Shown here: positions 24,329 through 34,132 of the stretch, in pieces
Numbering within the stretch: position 1 is the stretch's first letter
Layout of the letters: each line of letters starts with the position of its first letter
From: Calditrichota bacterium
Lineage (GTDB): Bacteria; Calditrichota; Calditrichia; Calditrichales; J004
NCBI GenBank assembly: GCA_013112635.1
Contig: JABFGF010000001.1
Coordinates: 1 to 64,000, forward strand
DNA length: 64,000 nt
Reading direction: 5' to 3'
Made by a program: the position numbers and the translations under genes
The notes under the pieces: model-generated
The model's database searches: none
What the model saw: the letters and a program-made list of their open reading frames with translations, nothing else
Told to the model about the DNA's origin: nothing

Positions 24329-25348
24329 GTGCGGTTAGCATTAGATGCGCTTGGCGGTGACCATGGGCCACACATTACAGTAGAAGGGGCATATCATTTT
24401 TTGCATGATAACCCCGAGGATACTGTATTGCTGGTAGGTTGCCGGGATAAAATCAGGGAAGAATTAAAAAAGGTTCCTACCGAATATCATTCCAGAATGC
24501 CCATAGTTCATGCTCCGGAAAATATTACCATGTCAGAATCTCCAACTGACGCCGTTAAACGTAAAAAAAACTCTTCAATGGTTGTTGGGTTAAATTTGCA
24601 AAAAGACGGTGAGGTTGAAGGGTTTGTAAGTGCCGGAAGCACAGGGGCTCAAATGGCGGGTAGCTTGTTGATATTAGGGCGCCTTTCCGGTGTTAAAAGG
24701 CCGGCTATTGGCGTTTTTCTTCCTTCTGAGTCCGGAATGGTTTATTTGCTGGATGCAGGGGCTAATGTTGACTCTAAACCTGTTCATCTATTGCAATTTG
24801 CTATTATGGGCAATATTTTTGTCTCGCAAATTTTTGATAAAGAAACTTCAACTGTTGGTTTGTTAAGCAATGGTGAAGAATCGAGTAAAGGTTCTGAAAA
24901 CACAATTGCCTCGCATAAACTTCTAAAAGAACATCTCCCTAATTTTTATGGAAATATTGAGGGAGGCGATATTTTTAAAGGTAAAACCGATATAATTGTT
25001 TGTGATGGTTTTATCGGAAATATCATGCTTAAAATGGTTGAAAGTGTGATGGGTGTGATTTTGCATCAAATACGCCGGAATATTGGAAAAAACCTTGTTA
25101 AAAACTTTGGCGCAATGCTGGTGAAGCCAGCTTTTAGTGCTTTAAAACAAAGTTTTAATTATGAAGAATATGGCGGAGTTCCTCTGCTAGGTGTAAATGG
25201 GATCTCAATTATTTGCCATGGAAAATCAAGCTCGATAGCCATAAAAAATGCTTTACGTGTTGCAAAAGAAATGAAAGAAAAAGAAGTAAATAGCCATATC
25301 CAAAAACAGCTAAAACTTGAGGAAGCAATAAATGCTAAAGCAAGCTAA
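24329..25348 (+). CDS. plsX: Phosphate acyltransferase PlsX
   Basis: The 339-residue enzyme makes acyl-phosphate from acyl-ACP for phospholipid synthesis. LDALGGDHGPH (residues 5-15) and the GSTGAQMAG loop (about 103-111) are typical. The start is GTG, 16 bases after rpmF, giving the usual MRLALDALGGDHG. It overlaps fabH by 17 bp, pointing to translational coupling. Membrane-associated in known cases. Confidence 0.95.
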   Translation: MRLALDALGGDHGPHITVEGAYHFLHDNPEDTVLLVGCRDKIREELKKVPTEYHSRMPIVHAPENITMSESPTDAVKRKKNSSMVVGLNLQKDGEVEGFVSAGSTGAQMAGSLLILGRLSGVKRPAIGVFLPSESGMVYLLDAGANVDSKPVHLLQFAIMGNIFVSQIFDKETSTVGLLSNGEESSKGSENTIASHKLLKEHLPNFYGNIEGGDIFKGKTDIIVCDGFIGNIMLKMVESVMGVILHQIRRNIGKNLVKNFGAMLVKPAFSALKQSFNYEEYGGVPLLGVNGISIICHGKSSSIAIKNALRVAKEMKEKEVNSHIQKQLKLEEAINAKAS

Positions 25349-26336
25349 AATTAGTGCAGTAGCGCATTATGTACCTGATAAGGTTCTTACAAATTTTGAT
25401 CTTGAAAAAATGGTTGATACGAATGATGAATGGATCAGGACAAGAACAGGTATTAGCGAGAGGCATATTTGTGAAGAGGGCAAGGCTACATCGGACATGG
25501 CTGCCGAAGCTGTTAAAAAATTATGTGAGCAGCGCGGAATTCATCCTGAAGAAATTGATGTAATAATTGTTGGAACTGTTACACCAGATATGTTTTTTCC
25601 AAGTACTGGAAATTTAGTCCAGGAAAAAGTTGGGGCAAAAAATGCCTGGTCTTTTGATGTAGCAGCTGCATGTTCGGGATTTTTATTCGCCTTAGCGTCC
25701 GGCGCACAGTTTATCACTTCAGGGATGCATAAAAAAGTTGTGGTTGTTGGGAGCGATAAAATGAGCTCCATCGTTAATTATAAGGATCGAAATACTTGTG
25801 TTCTTTTTGGGGATGCAGCCGCAGCAGTATTGCTAGAGCCTGACGAAGAAGGTAATGGAATTATCGATTTTATGCTTCACACAGATGGATCTGGGGCAGA
25901 TTATCTAAAAATGAAGGGCGGCGGAAGTTTATATCCTGCTACTTTAAGAACAGTAACAAGCGATTGGCATTTTTTATACCAGGATGGTAAACAAGTATTT
26001 AAATATGCTGTTCAACGAATGGCCGATGCTGCTGTGAAAATTATTGAGAAACATAACTATCATGGCGACGATCTTGCTTTAGTAGTTCCGCATCAGGCTA
26101 ATTTGAGAATTATTGACGCAGTTGTAAAACGCCTCGGTGTAGACAGTGAAAAAGTTATGATAAATATTGCTAAGTATGGCAATACTACCGCAGCAACAAT
26201 TCCACTTGCATTATCCGAAGCCTACCAGGAAGGACGCCTTGAAAAAGGTGACCTTGTTTTATTTGCCACTTTTGGCGGTGGGTTTACCTGGGGTAGTTCT
26301 CTATTGAAATGGTCAATGGATAAGCCAGGGAAGTAG
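25332..26336 (+). CDS. fabH: 3-oxoacyl-ACP synthase III
   Basis: The 334-residue condensing enzyme starts fatty acid synthesis from acetyl-CoA and malonyl-ACP. The catalytic triad is visible: Cys114 in AAACSGF, His in VPHQANLRI (near 255) and Asn in AKYGNTTAA (near 285). It starts inside the plsX end. About 95 bp of spacer with short repeats separates it from fabD. Confidence 0.96.
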   Translation: MLKQAKISAVAHYVPDKVLTNFDLEKMVDTNDEWIRTRTGISERHICEEGKATSDMAAEAVKKLCEQRGIHPEEIDVIIVGTVTPDMFFPSTGNLVQEKVGAKNAWSFDVAAACSGFLFALASGAQFITSGMHKKVVVVGSDKMSSIVNYKDRNTCVLFGDAAAAVLLEPDEEGNGIIDFMLHTDGSGADYLKMKGGGSLYPATLRTVTSDWHFLYQDGKQVFKYAVQRMADAAVKIIEKHNYHGDDLALVVPHQANLRIIDAVVKRLGVDSEKVMINIAKYGNTTAATIPLALSEAYQEGRLEKGDLVLFATFGGGFTWGSSLLKWSMDKPGK

Positions 26337-26430
26337 AAAGCAAAGTATAAGAAGTAAGAGTTTCTGCTGACAACCAAGAGCAGAAATCCAACAAAAAAAC
26401 TAAATCATCAGAAAATTAAAACCAGGTTTC

Positions 26431-27351
26431 ATGAATAAAGCATTTATTTTTCCGGGACAAGCATCTCAATTTGTTGGAATGGCAGCAGATTTATATGAAA
26501 AATATGATCTTGCCAAAAAACATTTTGAACAAGCCAATGAAATAATGGAAATGGATTTAAAGTCAATCTGTTTTAACGGCCCGGAAGAGGAACTTAAGAA
26601 AACATTTTTAACTCAGCCTGCAATTTTTGTCCACAGTTGTATCTCTGCTGAATTATTAAAAGAAAAAGGTGTTAAACCTGTTGCTGTTGCAGGACACAGT
26701 TTGGGTGAATACAGCGCCTTGGTTGCGGCAGATGCACTGGATTTTGCAAGTGGCCTGGAATTAGTAAAAGAACGCAGCCGTTTAATGTTTGAGGCCGGAC
26801 AAAAAAATCCCGGTACAATGGGAGCAATAATCGGTTTGTCAAATGAGCAGGTTAATGAGATTTGTGATGGTTTGAAAGATGTTGGTGTTGTACAACCGGC
26901 AAACTATAATTCGCCTGGTCAGATTGCAATTTCCGGCGATAAAGGTACTGTTTTGAAAGCCCTGGATGCTGCAAAGGAAATGGGATCACGTAAAGCTGTT
27001 GAACTGGTAGTTTCAGGAGCATTCCATTCACCATTGATGCTTGATGCACAAAATGGTTTAGCAGAAGCATTAAACAAATCTGAGATAAAAAATATAGAAA
27101 TTCCACTTTACACAAATGTTACAGCAAAACCTGAAACAGATGGTGAAAAAATCAAACAACTTTTATTAAAACAATTAACCAGCCCGGTTTTATGGCAAGA
27201 TATTGTTGGACAAATGGTTAAGGATGGAAATCAGAATTTTATTGAGGTTGGGCCTGGAAAAGTTTTAAAAGGCCTTTTAAAAAGAATAGACCGTGATTCT
27301 TCCTGCGATTTATGTGGTACCGTTGATCAGTTGGAAAGCATAGGAGCATAG
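26431..27351 (+). CDS. fabD: Malonyl-CoA:ACP transacylase
   Basis: The 306-residue enzyme loads malonyl groups on ACP. FPGQASQFVGM at the start and AGHSLGEYSAL with nucleophile Ser90 are diagnostic; the general-base His is in SGAFHSPLM near 200. Its stop directly abuts the fabG start (no gap), so the two are translated together. Confidence 0.96.
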   Translation: MNKAFIFPGQASQFVGMAADLYEKYDLAKKHFEQANEIMEMDLKSICFNGPEEELKKTFLTQPAIFVHSCISAELLKEKGVKPVAVAGHSLGEYSALVAADALDFASGLELVKERSRLMFEAGQKNPGTMGAIIGLSNEQVNEICDGLKDVGVVQPANYNSPGQIAISGDKGTVLKALDAAKEMGSRKAVELVVSGAFHSPLMLDAQNGLAEALNKSEIKNIEIPLYTNVTAKPETDGEKIKQLLLKQLTSPVLWQDIVGQMVKDGNQNFIEVGPGKVLKGLLKRIDRDSSCDLCGTVDQLESIGA

Positions 27352-28092
27352 ATGGAATTTACAGATAAGGTGGTTGTTGTAACTGGTTCATCGCGCGGAA
27401 TTGGTAAAGAGATCGCCCTTGGTTTTGCAAAAAGTGGTGCTACAGTTGTTATAAGTGGGCGAAATATTGAAAGCCTACAAGGCGTTGAAAAAGAAATTGG
27501 TGAGACCGGTGCAAAATCGCTTGCTGTGGCTGCGGATGTGGGAAAAGTTGAAGATGCTACTAACTTAATAAAACAAACACTGGAAACTTTTGGCAAGATT
27601 GATGTACTGGTTAATAATGCTGGTATAACCCGTGACAACCTTTTATTACGCCTTTCTGAGGATGACTGGGATAGTGTCCTCAATACGAATCTCAAAGGCG
27701 CCTTTAATTGCCTTAAAGCATGTACAAAACCAATGATGAAACAACGCGGCGGTGTAATAATAAATATTACCTCGGTTGTTGGTGTTATAGGAAATGCTGG
27801 GCAGGTGAATTATTCAGCATCCAAGGCTGGTATGATTGGGTTAACAAAAAGTTCGGCCAAAGAGCTGGCTTCCCGTAATATTAGGGTAAATGCAGTTGCC
27901 CCTGGTTTTATTGAAACAGACATGACAGAAAATTTACCAGAAAAAGCAAAAGAAGAATTGATTAATTCAATTCCCTTGTCCAAATTAGGCAGCGCTCAAG
28001 ATGTGGCAGAGTTAGTTCTGTTCTTATCTTCTAACAAAGCGAAATATATTACAGGCCAGACTGTTAATGTTGATGGCGGAATGGTTATTTAA
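27352..28092 (+). CDS. fabG: 3-oxoacyl-ACP reductase
   Basis: The 246-residue short-chain dehydrogenase reduces 3-oxoacyl-ACP with NADPH. TGSSRGIG (11-18) is the cofactor loop, NNAG (88-91) is typical, and Ser141, Tyr154 and Lys158 (in NYSASKAG) form the active site. Ends VNVDGGMVI as in FabG proteins. Confidence 0.96.
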   Translation: MEFTDKVVVVTGSSRGIGKEIALGFAKSGATVVISGRNIESLQGVEKEIGETGAKSLAVAADVGKVEDATNLIKQTLETFGKIDVLVNNAGITRDNLLLRLSEDDWDSVLNTNLKGAFNCLKACTKPMMKQRGGVIINITSVVGVIGNAGQVNYSASKAGMIGLTKSSAKELASRNIRVNAVAPGFIETDMTENLPEKAKEELINSIPLSKLGSAQDVAELVLFLSSNKAKYITGQTVNVDGGMVI

Positions 28093-28131
28093 AATTTTTT
28101 AATATTCAATGAACAAGTAGGAGGGAGACTT

Positions 28132-28365
28132 ATGTCAGTAGAGGCAGATATAAAAGAAATTATTATAGATCAACTAGGTGTGGATGAAGGTCAGGTAAAA
28201 AATGAAGCGTCTTTTATTGATGATTTAGGGGCAGACAGCTTGGATACAGTAGAGCTTGTAATGGCTTTTGAAGAAAAATTCGATATCGAAATTCCTGATG
28301 AAGATGCTGAAAAATTAAGAACAGTTGGCGATGCTGTTAGTTACCTTGGTGAAAAATTAGCATAA
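28132..28365 (+). CDS. acpP: Acyl carrier protein
   Basis: The 77-residue acidic helical protein carries phosphopantetheine on Ser36 in [20 protein letters not shown], a strong ribosome site, precedes the ATG, as expected for an abundant protein. A hairpin follows, which would reduce transcription into fabF. Confidence 0.97.
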   Translation: MSVEADIKEIIIDQLGVDEGQVKNEASFIDDLGADSLDTVELVMAFEEKFDIEIPDEDAEKLRTVGDAVSYLGEKLA

Positions 28366-28429
28366 TCCGGTTCTAATAATTCAGGTAGTATAAATTTGTT
28401 TACCGGTTTCCTGGAAACAGATTGAAAAT

Positions 28430-28458
28430 AGAGCAATCCAAAGTATATGGATTGCTTC
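28430..28458 (+). terminator. Hairpin between acpP and fabF
   Basis: AGCAATCC (28432-28439) and GGATTGCT (28449-28456) form an 8-bp stem followed by TCTGTTATTT. It is probably a partial terminator or RNA-stabilising hairpin that keeps acpP RNA more abundant than fabF RNA. Confidence 0.6.
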
Positions 28459-28497
28459 TGTTATTTAATAAAGGTTTTAGTTAAAAAAAGGTTTACA

Positions 28498-29742
28498 ATG
28501 AGTAAAAAACGTGTTGTCATAACAGGTTTTGGCGCTATTACCCCGGTTGGTAATACTGTAAAAGAAACATGGAATTCCCTTCTTGAGGGAAAAAGCGGGA
28601 CTGCTAAAATTACACGTTTTGATAGTAGCGAATTTAAAACCAATATTGCTGCAGAAGTCAAAAATTACGATCCTTTAAATTTCTTTGATAAGAAAGAATC
28701 CCGCAAACTGGACAGGTATACACAATTTGCGATAATATCTGCTGATGAAGCTTTATCAATGTCAAATATGGATTTGGAAAAAGAAGATCGCGATAGAATT
28801 GGCGTTATAATCGGTTCTGGGATTGGCGGTATGCGTTCATTTGAAGATGAACATTCAAAGCTGGTTCACGGTGGTCCTAGAAAAGTTAGTCCATTTTTTA
28901 TTCCTTTGATGATTGCTGATATTGCAGCTGGTCACGTATCAATGAAGCATAACCTTAAAGGGCCAAATTACGCGACTGTATCAGCATGTGCCACATCCGG
29001 GCATAGTATCGGATTAGGGCTTAGAACAATTCAATATGGTGATGCAGATGTTATGGTTTGCGGTGGAGCTGAAGCTTCTGTTACGCCTATGGGTGTTGCA
29101 GGGTTTAATGCATCTAAAGCATTATCTACACGGAATGATGAGCCTGAAAAAGCAAGCCGCCCTTTTGATAAAGAACGGGATGGATTTGTTATTGGTGAAG
29201 GCGCTGGCACTGTCGTTTTGGAAGAGCTTGAACATGCCCGAAAACGCGGGGCAACTATTTATGCTGAACTTGTAGGTATGGGTTTTACAGCAGATGCATA
29301 TCATATGACACAGCCTGCACCGGGAGGTGAAGGGGCTATAAGGGCTATGAAAATTGCGATTCAGGATGCCGGATTAAACATAAACGATATTGACTATTTA
29401 AATGCACACGGCACATCGACCTATTTTAATGATAAGCTTGAATCTGAAGCCATTCAAAGTTTGTTTGGTGACCATGCAATGAAACTTAGCATAAGTTCTA
29501 CTAAATCAATGACAGGCCATTTATTGGGAGCGGCCGGGGCCATAGAGATGATTGTAGCCTCATTTGCGGTTTTGGAAAATAAAATCCCACCCACAATAAA
29601 TTACACAGTTCCTGATCCTGAGTGCACTTTGAATTACACTCCGAATAAAATGATAGAAAAAGAAGTAAAGGTAGCAATCAGTAATTCGTTCGGTTTTGGT
29701 GGCCATAATACGTGTTTATGTGTTAAGAAATTTGATAATTAA
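28498..29742 (+). CDS. fabF: 3-oxoacyl-ACP synthase II
   Basis: The 414-residue elongation condensing enzyme starts MSKKRVVITGFGAITPVGN, so the ATG at 28498 is chosen over one 51 bases upstream, which lies within the hairpin spacer. Catalytic Cys164 is in VSACATSG, and the His pair is in NAHGTSTYFND (near 303) and SMTGHLLGAAG (near 340). Confidence 0.96.
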   Translation: MSKKRVVITGFGAITPVGNTVKETWNSLLEGKSGTAKITRFDSSEFKTNIAAEVKNYDPLNFFDKKESRKLDRYTQFAIISADEALSMSNMDLEKEDRDRIGVIIGSGIGGMRSFEDEHSKLVHGGPRKVSPFFIPLMIADIAAGHVSMKHNLKGPNYATVSACATSGHSIGLGLRTIQYGDADVMVCGGAEASVTPMGVAGFNASKALSTRNDEPEKASRPFDKERDGFVIGEGAGTVVLEELEHARKRGATIYAELVGMGFTADAYHMTQPAPGGEGAIRAMKIAIQDAGLNINDIDYLNAHGTSTYFNDKLESEAIQSLFGDHAMKLSISSTKSMTGHLLGAAGAIEMIVASFAVLENKIPPTINYTVPDPECTLNYTPNKMIEKEVKVAISNSFGFGGHNTCLCVKKFDN

Positions 29743-29792
29743 GAAGATATTCTAATATTCGTTCTGCACAAATCAGTCAGTAGTTGAACATA

Positions 29793-30569
29793 ATGATTCA
29801 AAAAATTACAGAGTGGTTTTCAAACACTGATCAGGAAGAAATAGATCAACCCATAGATATTGCTGGAATTACTAAATCAATTAAATATGAGTTTGAAAAT
29901 CAAGATTTATTAATTCAGGCTGTTAGTCACCGTTCATTTTATGTAGATGCAGGGAAACAACTTGATTCTAATGAACGACTTGAGTTTTTAGGCGATGCAG
30001 TACTTGATTTAATAGTGACCGAGTTTTTGTATAAAAAATTTCAAAATGAAAATGAAGGGCTGTTATCTCAAAAAAAGGCCATTCTTGTTTCACGCAAAGC
30101 TTTGGGTAAAATTAGTGAAGAACATGGCTTTGGAAAATATTTAATCCTGAATAAAGGTGAAGAAAAAACAGGTGGAAGAAAACGCCTCTCAAATTTAGCT
30201 AATTTATTTGAAGCCATTTTAGGGGCTATTTACTTAGATGGAGGAATGGAACCATCTAAAAAGTTTGTCGAATCATTTTTGATCAGCCGTTATAAAGAAC
30301 TGTTAAAAGAAAAAACATTTTTTAATTATAAATCTTTGCTTCTTGAATACGCCCAATCAAAAGGATGGGGAACACCAACCTATGCGGTGCTGGAAGAAAG
30401 TGGCCCCGATCATCAAAAAACATTCCTGATTAATGTGGTAGTAAATGAGAATTGGACAGCAAGTGGAAAAGGTCCAAATAAAAAAAGTGCAGAGCAAAAG
30501 GCTGCTAAAAATACTTTAATGCTTATCTCAGAAACCAATTCTGAAGTAAAAGATTTTTTAAAAAACTGA
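29793..30569 (+). CDS. rnc: Ribonuclease III
   Basis: This 258-residue double-strand-specific endoribonuclease processes rRNA precursors. NERLEFLGDAVLDL (about 56-69) is the catalytic signature with the metal-binding acidic residues, and LFEAILGAIYLDGG carries the second set. A C-terminal dsRNA-binding domain ends in KKSAEQKAAKNTLM. An in-frame TTG nine bases upstream is an alternative start. Following fabF is the usual order. Confidence 0.95.
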   Translation: MIQKITEWFSNTDQEEIDQPIDIAGITKSIKYEFENQDLLIQAVSHRSFYVDAGKQLDSNERLEFLGDAVLDLIVTEFLYKKFQNENEGLLSQKKAILVSRKALGKISEEHGFGKYLILNKGEEKTGGRKRLSNLANLFEAILGAIYLDGGMEPSKKFVESFLISRYKELLKEKTFFNYKSLLLEYAQSKGWGTPTYAVLEESGPDHQKTFLINVVVNENWTASGKGPNKKSAEQKAAKNTLMLISETNSEVKDFLKN

Positions 30570-30583
30570 CAAAGGAAAATAAT

Positions 30584-31678
30584 TTGAAAATTATCAATGT
30601 TGTTGGCGCCAGGCCAAATTTTATGAAAATCGCTCCCATTCAAAGGCAGATGGATTTAGATCCGGATATAGAAACAGTTTTAGTGCATACAGGTCAACAT
30701 TATGATGAAAAGATGTCAAAGTTATTTTTTGATGATTTGCAAATGCCAAAACCGAATATTTATTTAAATGTTGGTTCTGCAAGCCATGCGGTTCAAACTG
30801 CTAAAATTATGGTTGAGTTTGAAAAAATTTTGGAAAAGGAAAAACCTGATCTCGTTATTGTTGTTGGAGATGTAAACTCAACAGTGGCCTGCAGCATTGT
30901 AGCTCAAAAGATGCACATTAAGGTAGCTCATGTAGAAGCTGGTTTAAGATCATTTGATCGCCGAATGCCTGAAGAAATTAACCGTTTAATAACCGATGCA
31001 ATTTCTGATATGCTTTTTGTAACTGAGCAAAGTGGAATAGACAATCTAAAAAATGAAGGTGTTGAAGATTCCAAAGTGCATTTTGTCGGTCATGTTATGA
31101 TTGATTCACTGATCAATTTTAGCGAAACGGCAGCCAAGTCTTCTATTATGGATGATTTGAATGTTGAAAAGGATAAGTTTGGACTTATTACACTTCACCG
31201 GCCAAGCAATGTTGATAATTTAGAAGTTTTTACAAAACTGTTGGAAACCTTTGAAAGAATTGAAAAAGATTTAAAATTGGTTTTCCCGATTCATCCTCGG
31301 TCTCGTAAAATGATACAGAATTTTGGCCTTGAAGATAAGGTTAATAATATGCAAAATCTGGTTCTATTGGATCCGATGGGTTATCTTGACTTTATGAAAT
31401 TATTACACAATGCAAAACTGGTATTAACAGACTCCGGTGGTATTCAGGAAGAAACAACGTATTTACAAATTCCTTGCATCACAATGCGCGAAAATACTGA
31501 GCGTCCGATAACGGTTGATGTGGGTACAAATGTCTTGGTTGGAACAGATACAGACCTGATCTTAAGTGAAGTGCAAAGTATTTTAAAAGGAGATTCCCGT
31601 AAAGGAAGCATACCAGATTTGTGGGATGGCAATTCCGCCAAAAGGATAGTTGAAATCATTAAGAAAGAATTAGCATGA
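30584..31678 (+). CDS. wecB: UDP-N-acetylglucosamine 2-epimerase (non-hydrolysing)
   Basis: The 364-residue enzyme converts UDP-GlcNAc to UDP-ManNAc, a precursor for surface polysaccharides. VVGARPNFMKIAPI (residues 5-18), HVEAGLRSFDRRMPEE (near 112) and LTDSGGIQEE (near 283) are typical. The start is TTG after AAAGGAAA; it gives the family's normal first residues. It overlaps the next gene by 4 bp (ATGA), so it opens the polysaccharide operon. Confidence 0.93.
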   Translation: MKIINVVGARPNFMKIAPIQRQMDLDPDIETVLVHTGQHYDEKMSKLFFDDLQMPKPNIYLNVGSASHAVQTAKIMVEFEKILEKEKPDLVIVVGDVNSTVACSIVAQKMHIKVAHVEAGLRSFDRRMPEEINRLITDAISDMLFVTEQSGIDNLKNEGVEDSKVHFVGHVMIDSLINFSETAAKSSIMDDLNVEKDKFGLITLHRPSNVDNLEVFTKLLETFERIEKDLKLVFPIHPRSRKMIQNFGLEDKVNNMQNLVLLDPMGYLDFMKLLHNAKLVLTDSGGIQEETTYLQIPCITMRENTERPITVDVGTNVLVGTDTDLILSEVQSILKGDSRKGSIPDLWDGNSAKRIVEIIKKELA

Positions 31679-32919
31679 AAAGTATTTTAATCTCTATTAT
31701 ATTATTGGTTAGTTGTTTAAGTGGTCAAGATGAAATACCTCTATTAAACCTTCAGAATCAAAAATATAATACTTCTCTTGAAAAATTATATCAAAATAGA
31801 TCAGTGATTAGCCATTCCGTGGCTCAGGTTTTAGAATCGGAGTTGGATGCTGATCAATATATTATTGGACCTGGCGATCATTTTAAGGTTTCAATATTTG
31901 GTGAACTTGAAGAGTCATTTGATTTCAAAGTATTGCCGGAAGGGAAGGTATTAATACCAACAGTAGGTGAAATTGATTTAAATGATATTTTATTAAGAGA
32001 TGCAAAGCGTCGGATAAAGGATGCGGTTTCAACTAATTATATCAATGCAACCGTTTCAGTTAACTTGACAGGTTTAAGAAAATTCAGGGTTTATTATACT
32101 GGTGAAGTGAAAGCGCCTGGAACTTATTTTGCTCAAGGTTCAGATCGACTTTCTGATATTATAGAAATATCACTAGTTCAAGCAACTATGCCAAATGAAG
32201 TAACAAGTAGCTTAAGTGATTGGGCAGATGATACGCGTATCCAAATTACTCATGCTGACAAAAGCATTGACATGTATGATTTATCACAGTTTTATAGATT
32301 AGGCGATAAGTCACAAAATCCTTATTTACAAGGTGGTGATATAATATATGTCCCATCAATTGACTTAAATAAAGCATATGTCATTATTGAGGGTAATGTT
32401 GGGTTCCAGGGTGTACATACTTTGAAAAAAAATGAAACACTTTTTAATTTTTTAACACGTGTTTCTGCATTAAGTAAAAAATCAAATCTTCAAAGTATCA
32501 TTGTTGAACGCAATTCCCAAAATGAGGTTATTGATATTTTAAATGATCAAGAAAGCTATAGAGGGTATACATTACAGAATAAAGACAAAATAATTATTCC
32601 TACTATTCATGACCGTGTATATGTAAGGGGTGAAGTTTTTAATCCGGGATCACAGCCATACTTGGCACACTATACTGCAAAAGACTATGTAGGTCGTGCG
32701 GGCGCATTAGATTCCGCAGTTGATATAGAAGATGTACTCATAATGCGTCAATCAACTAGCGTAGTTCTACAGGGAGCGGATGTAATTATTGAGAAGGGTG
32801 ATACAATTGTTTTACCAAAGCGTGCTCGGGAGTTATTCAAAGATTATATGCAAATCTTAACACCAATAATTAGCATTGGACTAAGTGCTTATGCTATTAT
32901 CCAAGCGAGTAAAAAATAA
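31675..32919 (+). CDS. Polysaccharide export protein (Wza-like, SLBB domains)
   Basis: The 414-residue exported protein has a likely lipobox (LLVSC, Cys near 14). YIIGPGDHFKVSIFGE (near 61-76) starts the polysaccharide-export domain. At least two SLBB-type segments follow (FRVYYTGEVKAPGTY, KAYVIIEGNVGFQGVHTL, RVYVRGEVFNPGSQP). The end has a hydrophobic helix (LTPIISIGLSAYAIIQAS) that would cross the outer membrane. It forms the export channel working with the Wzz-like protein next door. Confidence 0.9.
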   Translation: MKSILISIILLVSCLSGQDEIPLLNLQNQKYNTSLEKLYQNRSVISHSVAQVLESELDADQYIIGPGDHFKVSIFGELEESFDFKVLPEGKVLIPTVGEIDLNDILLRDAKRRIKDAVSTNYINATVSVNLTGLRKFRVYYTGEVKAPGTYFAQGSDRLSDIIEISLVQATMPNEVTSSLSDWADDTRIQITHADKSIDMYDLSQFYRLGDKSQNPYLQGGDIIYVPSIDLNKAYVIIEGNVGFQGVHTLKKNETLFNFLTRVSALSKKSNLQSIIVERNSQNEVIDILNDQESYRGYTLQNKDKIIIPTIHDRVYVRGEVFNPGSQPYLAHYTAKDYVGRAGALDSAVDIEDVLIMRQSTSVVLQGADVIIEKGDTIVLPKRARELFKDYMQILTPIISIGLSAYAIIQASKK

Positions 32920-32951
32920 AATAAGTAAATCCTAAAGAAAATAGAACAAAA

Positions 32952-34130
32952 ATGAATATTATTGATTATTTGATAGTTATTGCAAAATACAAATCTGTAC
33001 TAATTAAAAATGTTTTAATTTGGACATTTATTGGCTTAGTTATCTCTTTTGTTATTACAAAAGAATTTAAATCAACAGCAGAGATAATACCGGTTTCGAG
33101 TGAGGGAGGTGGAATATCTTCATTACTTGCAGGTTATAGTCTCAATGTTTTAGGAAAAGATATTATAATACCTGAAGCATATCGAGCAATTCTAGGAAGT
33201 CAAAGTTTGAAAGATTCACTTATAAAAACGTTTCAATTGGAAGATATATATGATGAAGAGTATAAAGAGTTTCTATACAAAAAGATAGATGAAAAAATTG
33301 AAATTGAGATAGATAAAGAATCTGGATTAGGTTACGTACCTATTGTAGCAATAAGAATCCATGTTTTGGATGAACTACCTGAAAGAGCACAAAATATGGC
33401 TAACTATTGTCTTCGATTTTTGGAGAAACGAGTAGAATTTTTAAATAAATCATTTTTAGAACAAAAATTCCTATATATTGAAAAACGGTATATACAAAGT
33501 ATTAATGATATCCAAATAGCTGAAAACAATTTGGAAAGTTTTCAAAAAAGGTTCGGTATTTTGGAATTATCTGAACAAGTTAAAGCAATTGTTACAATTG
33601 TTGCGGAATTAGAAGCAAGACGTGAGTTATTAAAAATTGAGAAGAATGTACTTTTTAATCAAACTGGGGCAAAAAGTCCGCTCTACAAAAAACTTAATTC
33701 AGAGATAAATGCGATTAATATAGAAGTTAAGGAACTATATTCAAGTAATGGTTCTAATAAAGTAAATAGTATTTTAAAACCTCTTAATGATATTCCAGGT
33801 TTGGCTAAACGATATTTAAATCTCTATAGGGAAATCGAAATACAAAATAAAATATTTGAGATGGTGGCAATCCAATATGAGCAGTCTAAAATGCAGGTTG
33901 ATAAGGATATTCCCTCAATTTTGATTCTCAATGAGGCTCAATTACCCACTTACAAGGAAAGACCTAAAAAGTCTTTGATAGTCCTTGCTTTTTTTCTTTT
34001 AAGCTTGGTTGTTTCGCTTACATATATAGTTCTTATTGATTTTTATTACAAAAATAAATCAAACAAAACAGATAATTACTACAAATTAGTTGAATTGAGG
34101 TCCAATTTAAAAAGAAAAAAAAATAAGTAA
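32952..34130 (+). CDS. Polysaccharide chain-length / co-polymerase protein (Wzz-like)
   Basis: The 392-residue inner-membrane protein has a transmembrane helix near each end (about 17-36 and 340-362) with a long coiled-coil periplasmic section (about 160-240) between them, the classical Wzz/GumC layout. It has no C-terminal tyrosine-kinase domain. LPTYKERPKKSLIV just before the second helix is a conserved proline-rich feature. It is expected to set polymer length and bridge to the Wza-like channel. Confidence 0.88.
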   Translation: MNIIDYLIVIAKYKSVLIKNVLIWTFIGLVISFVITKEFKSTAEIIPVSSEGGGISSLLAGYSLNVLGKDIIIPEAYRAILGSQSLKDSLIKTFQLEDIYDEEYKEFLYKKIDEKIEIEIDKESGLGYVPIVAIRIHVLDELPERAQNMANYCLRFLEKRVEFLNKSFLEQKFLYIEKRYIQSINDIQIAENNLESFQKRFGILELSEQVKAIVTIVAELEARRELLKIEKNVLFNQTGAKSPLYKKLNSEINAINIEVKELYSSNGSNKVNSILKPLNDIPGLAKRYLNLYREIEIQNKIFEMVAIQYEQSKMQVDKDIPSILILNEAQLPTYKERPKKSLIVLAFFLLSLVVSLTYIVLIDFYYKNKSNKTDNYYKLVELRSNLKRKKNK

Positions 34131-34132
34131 TA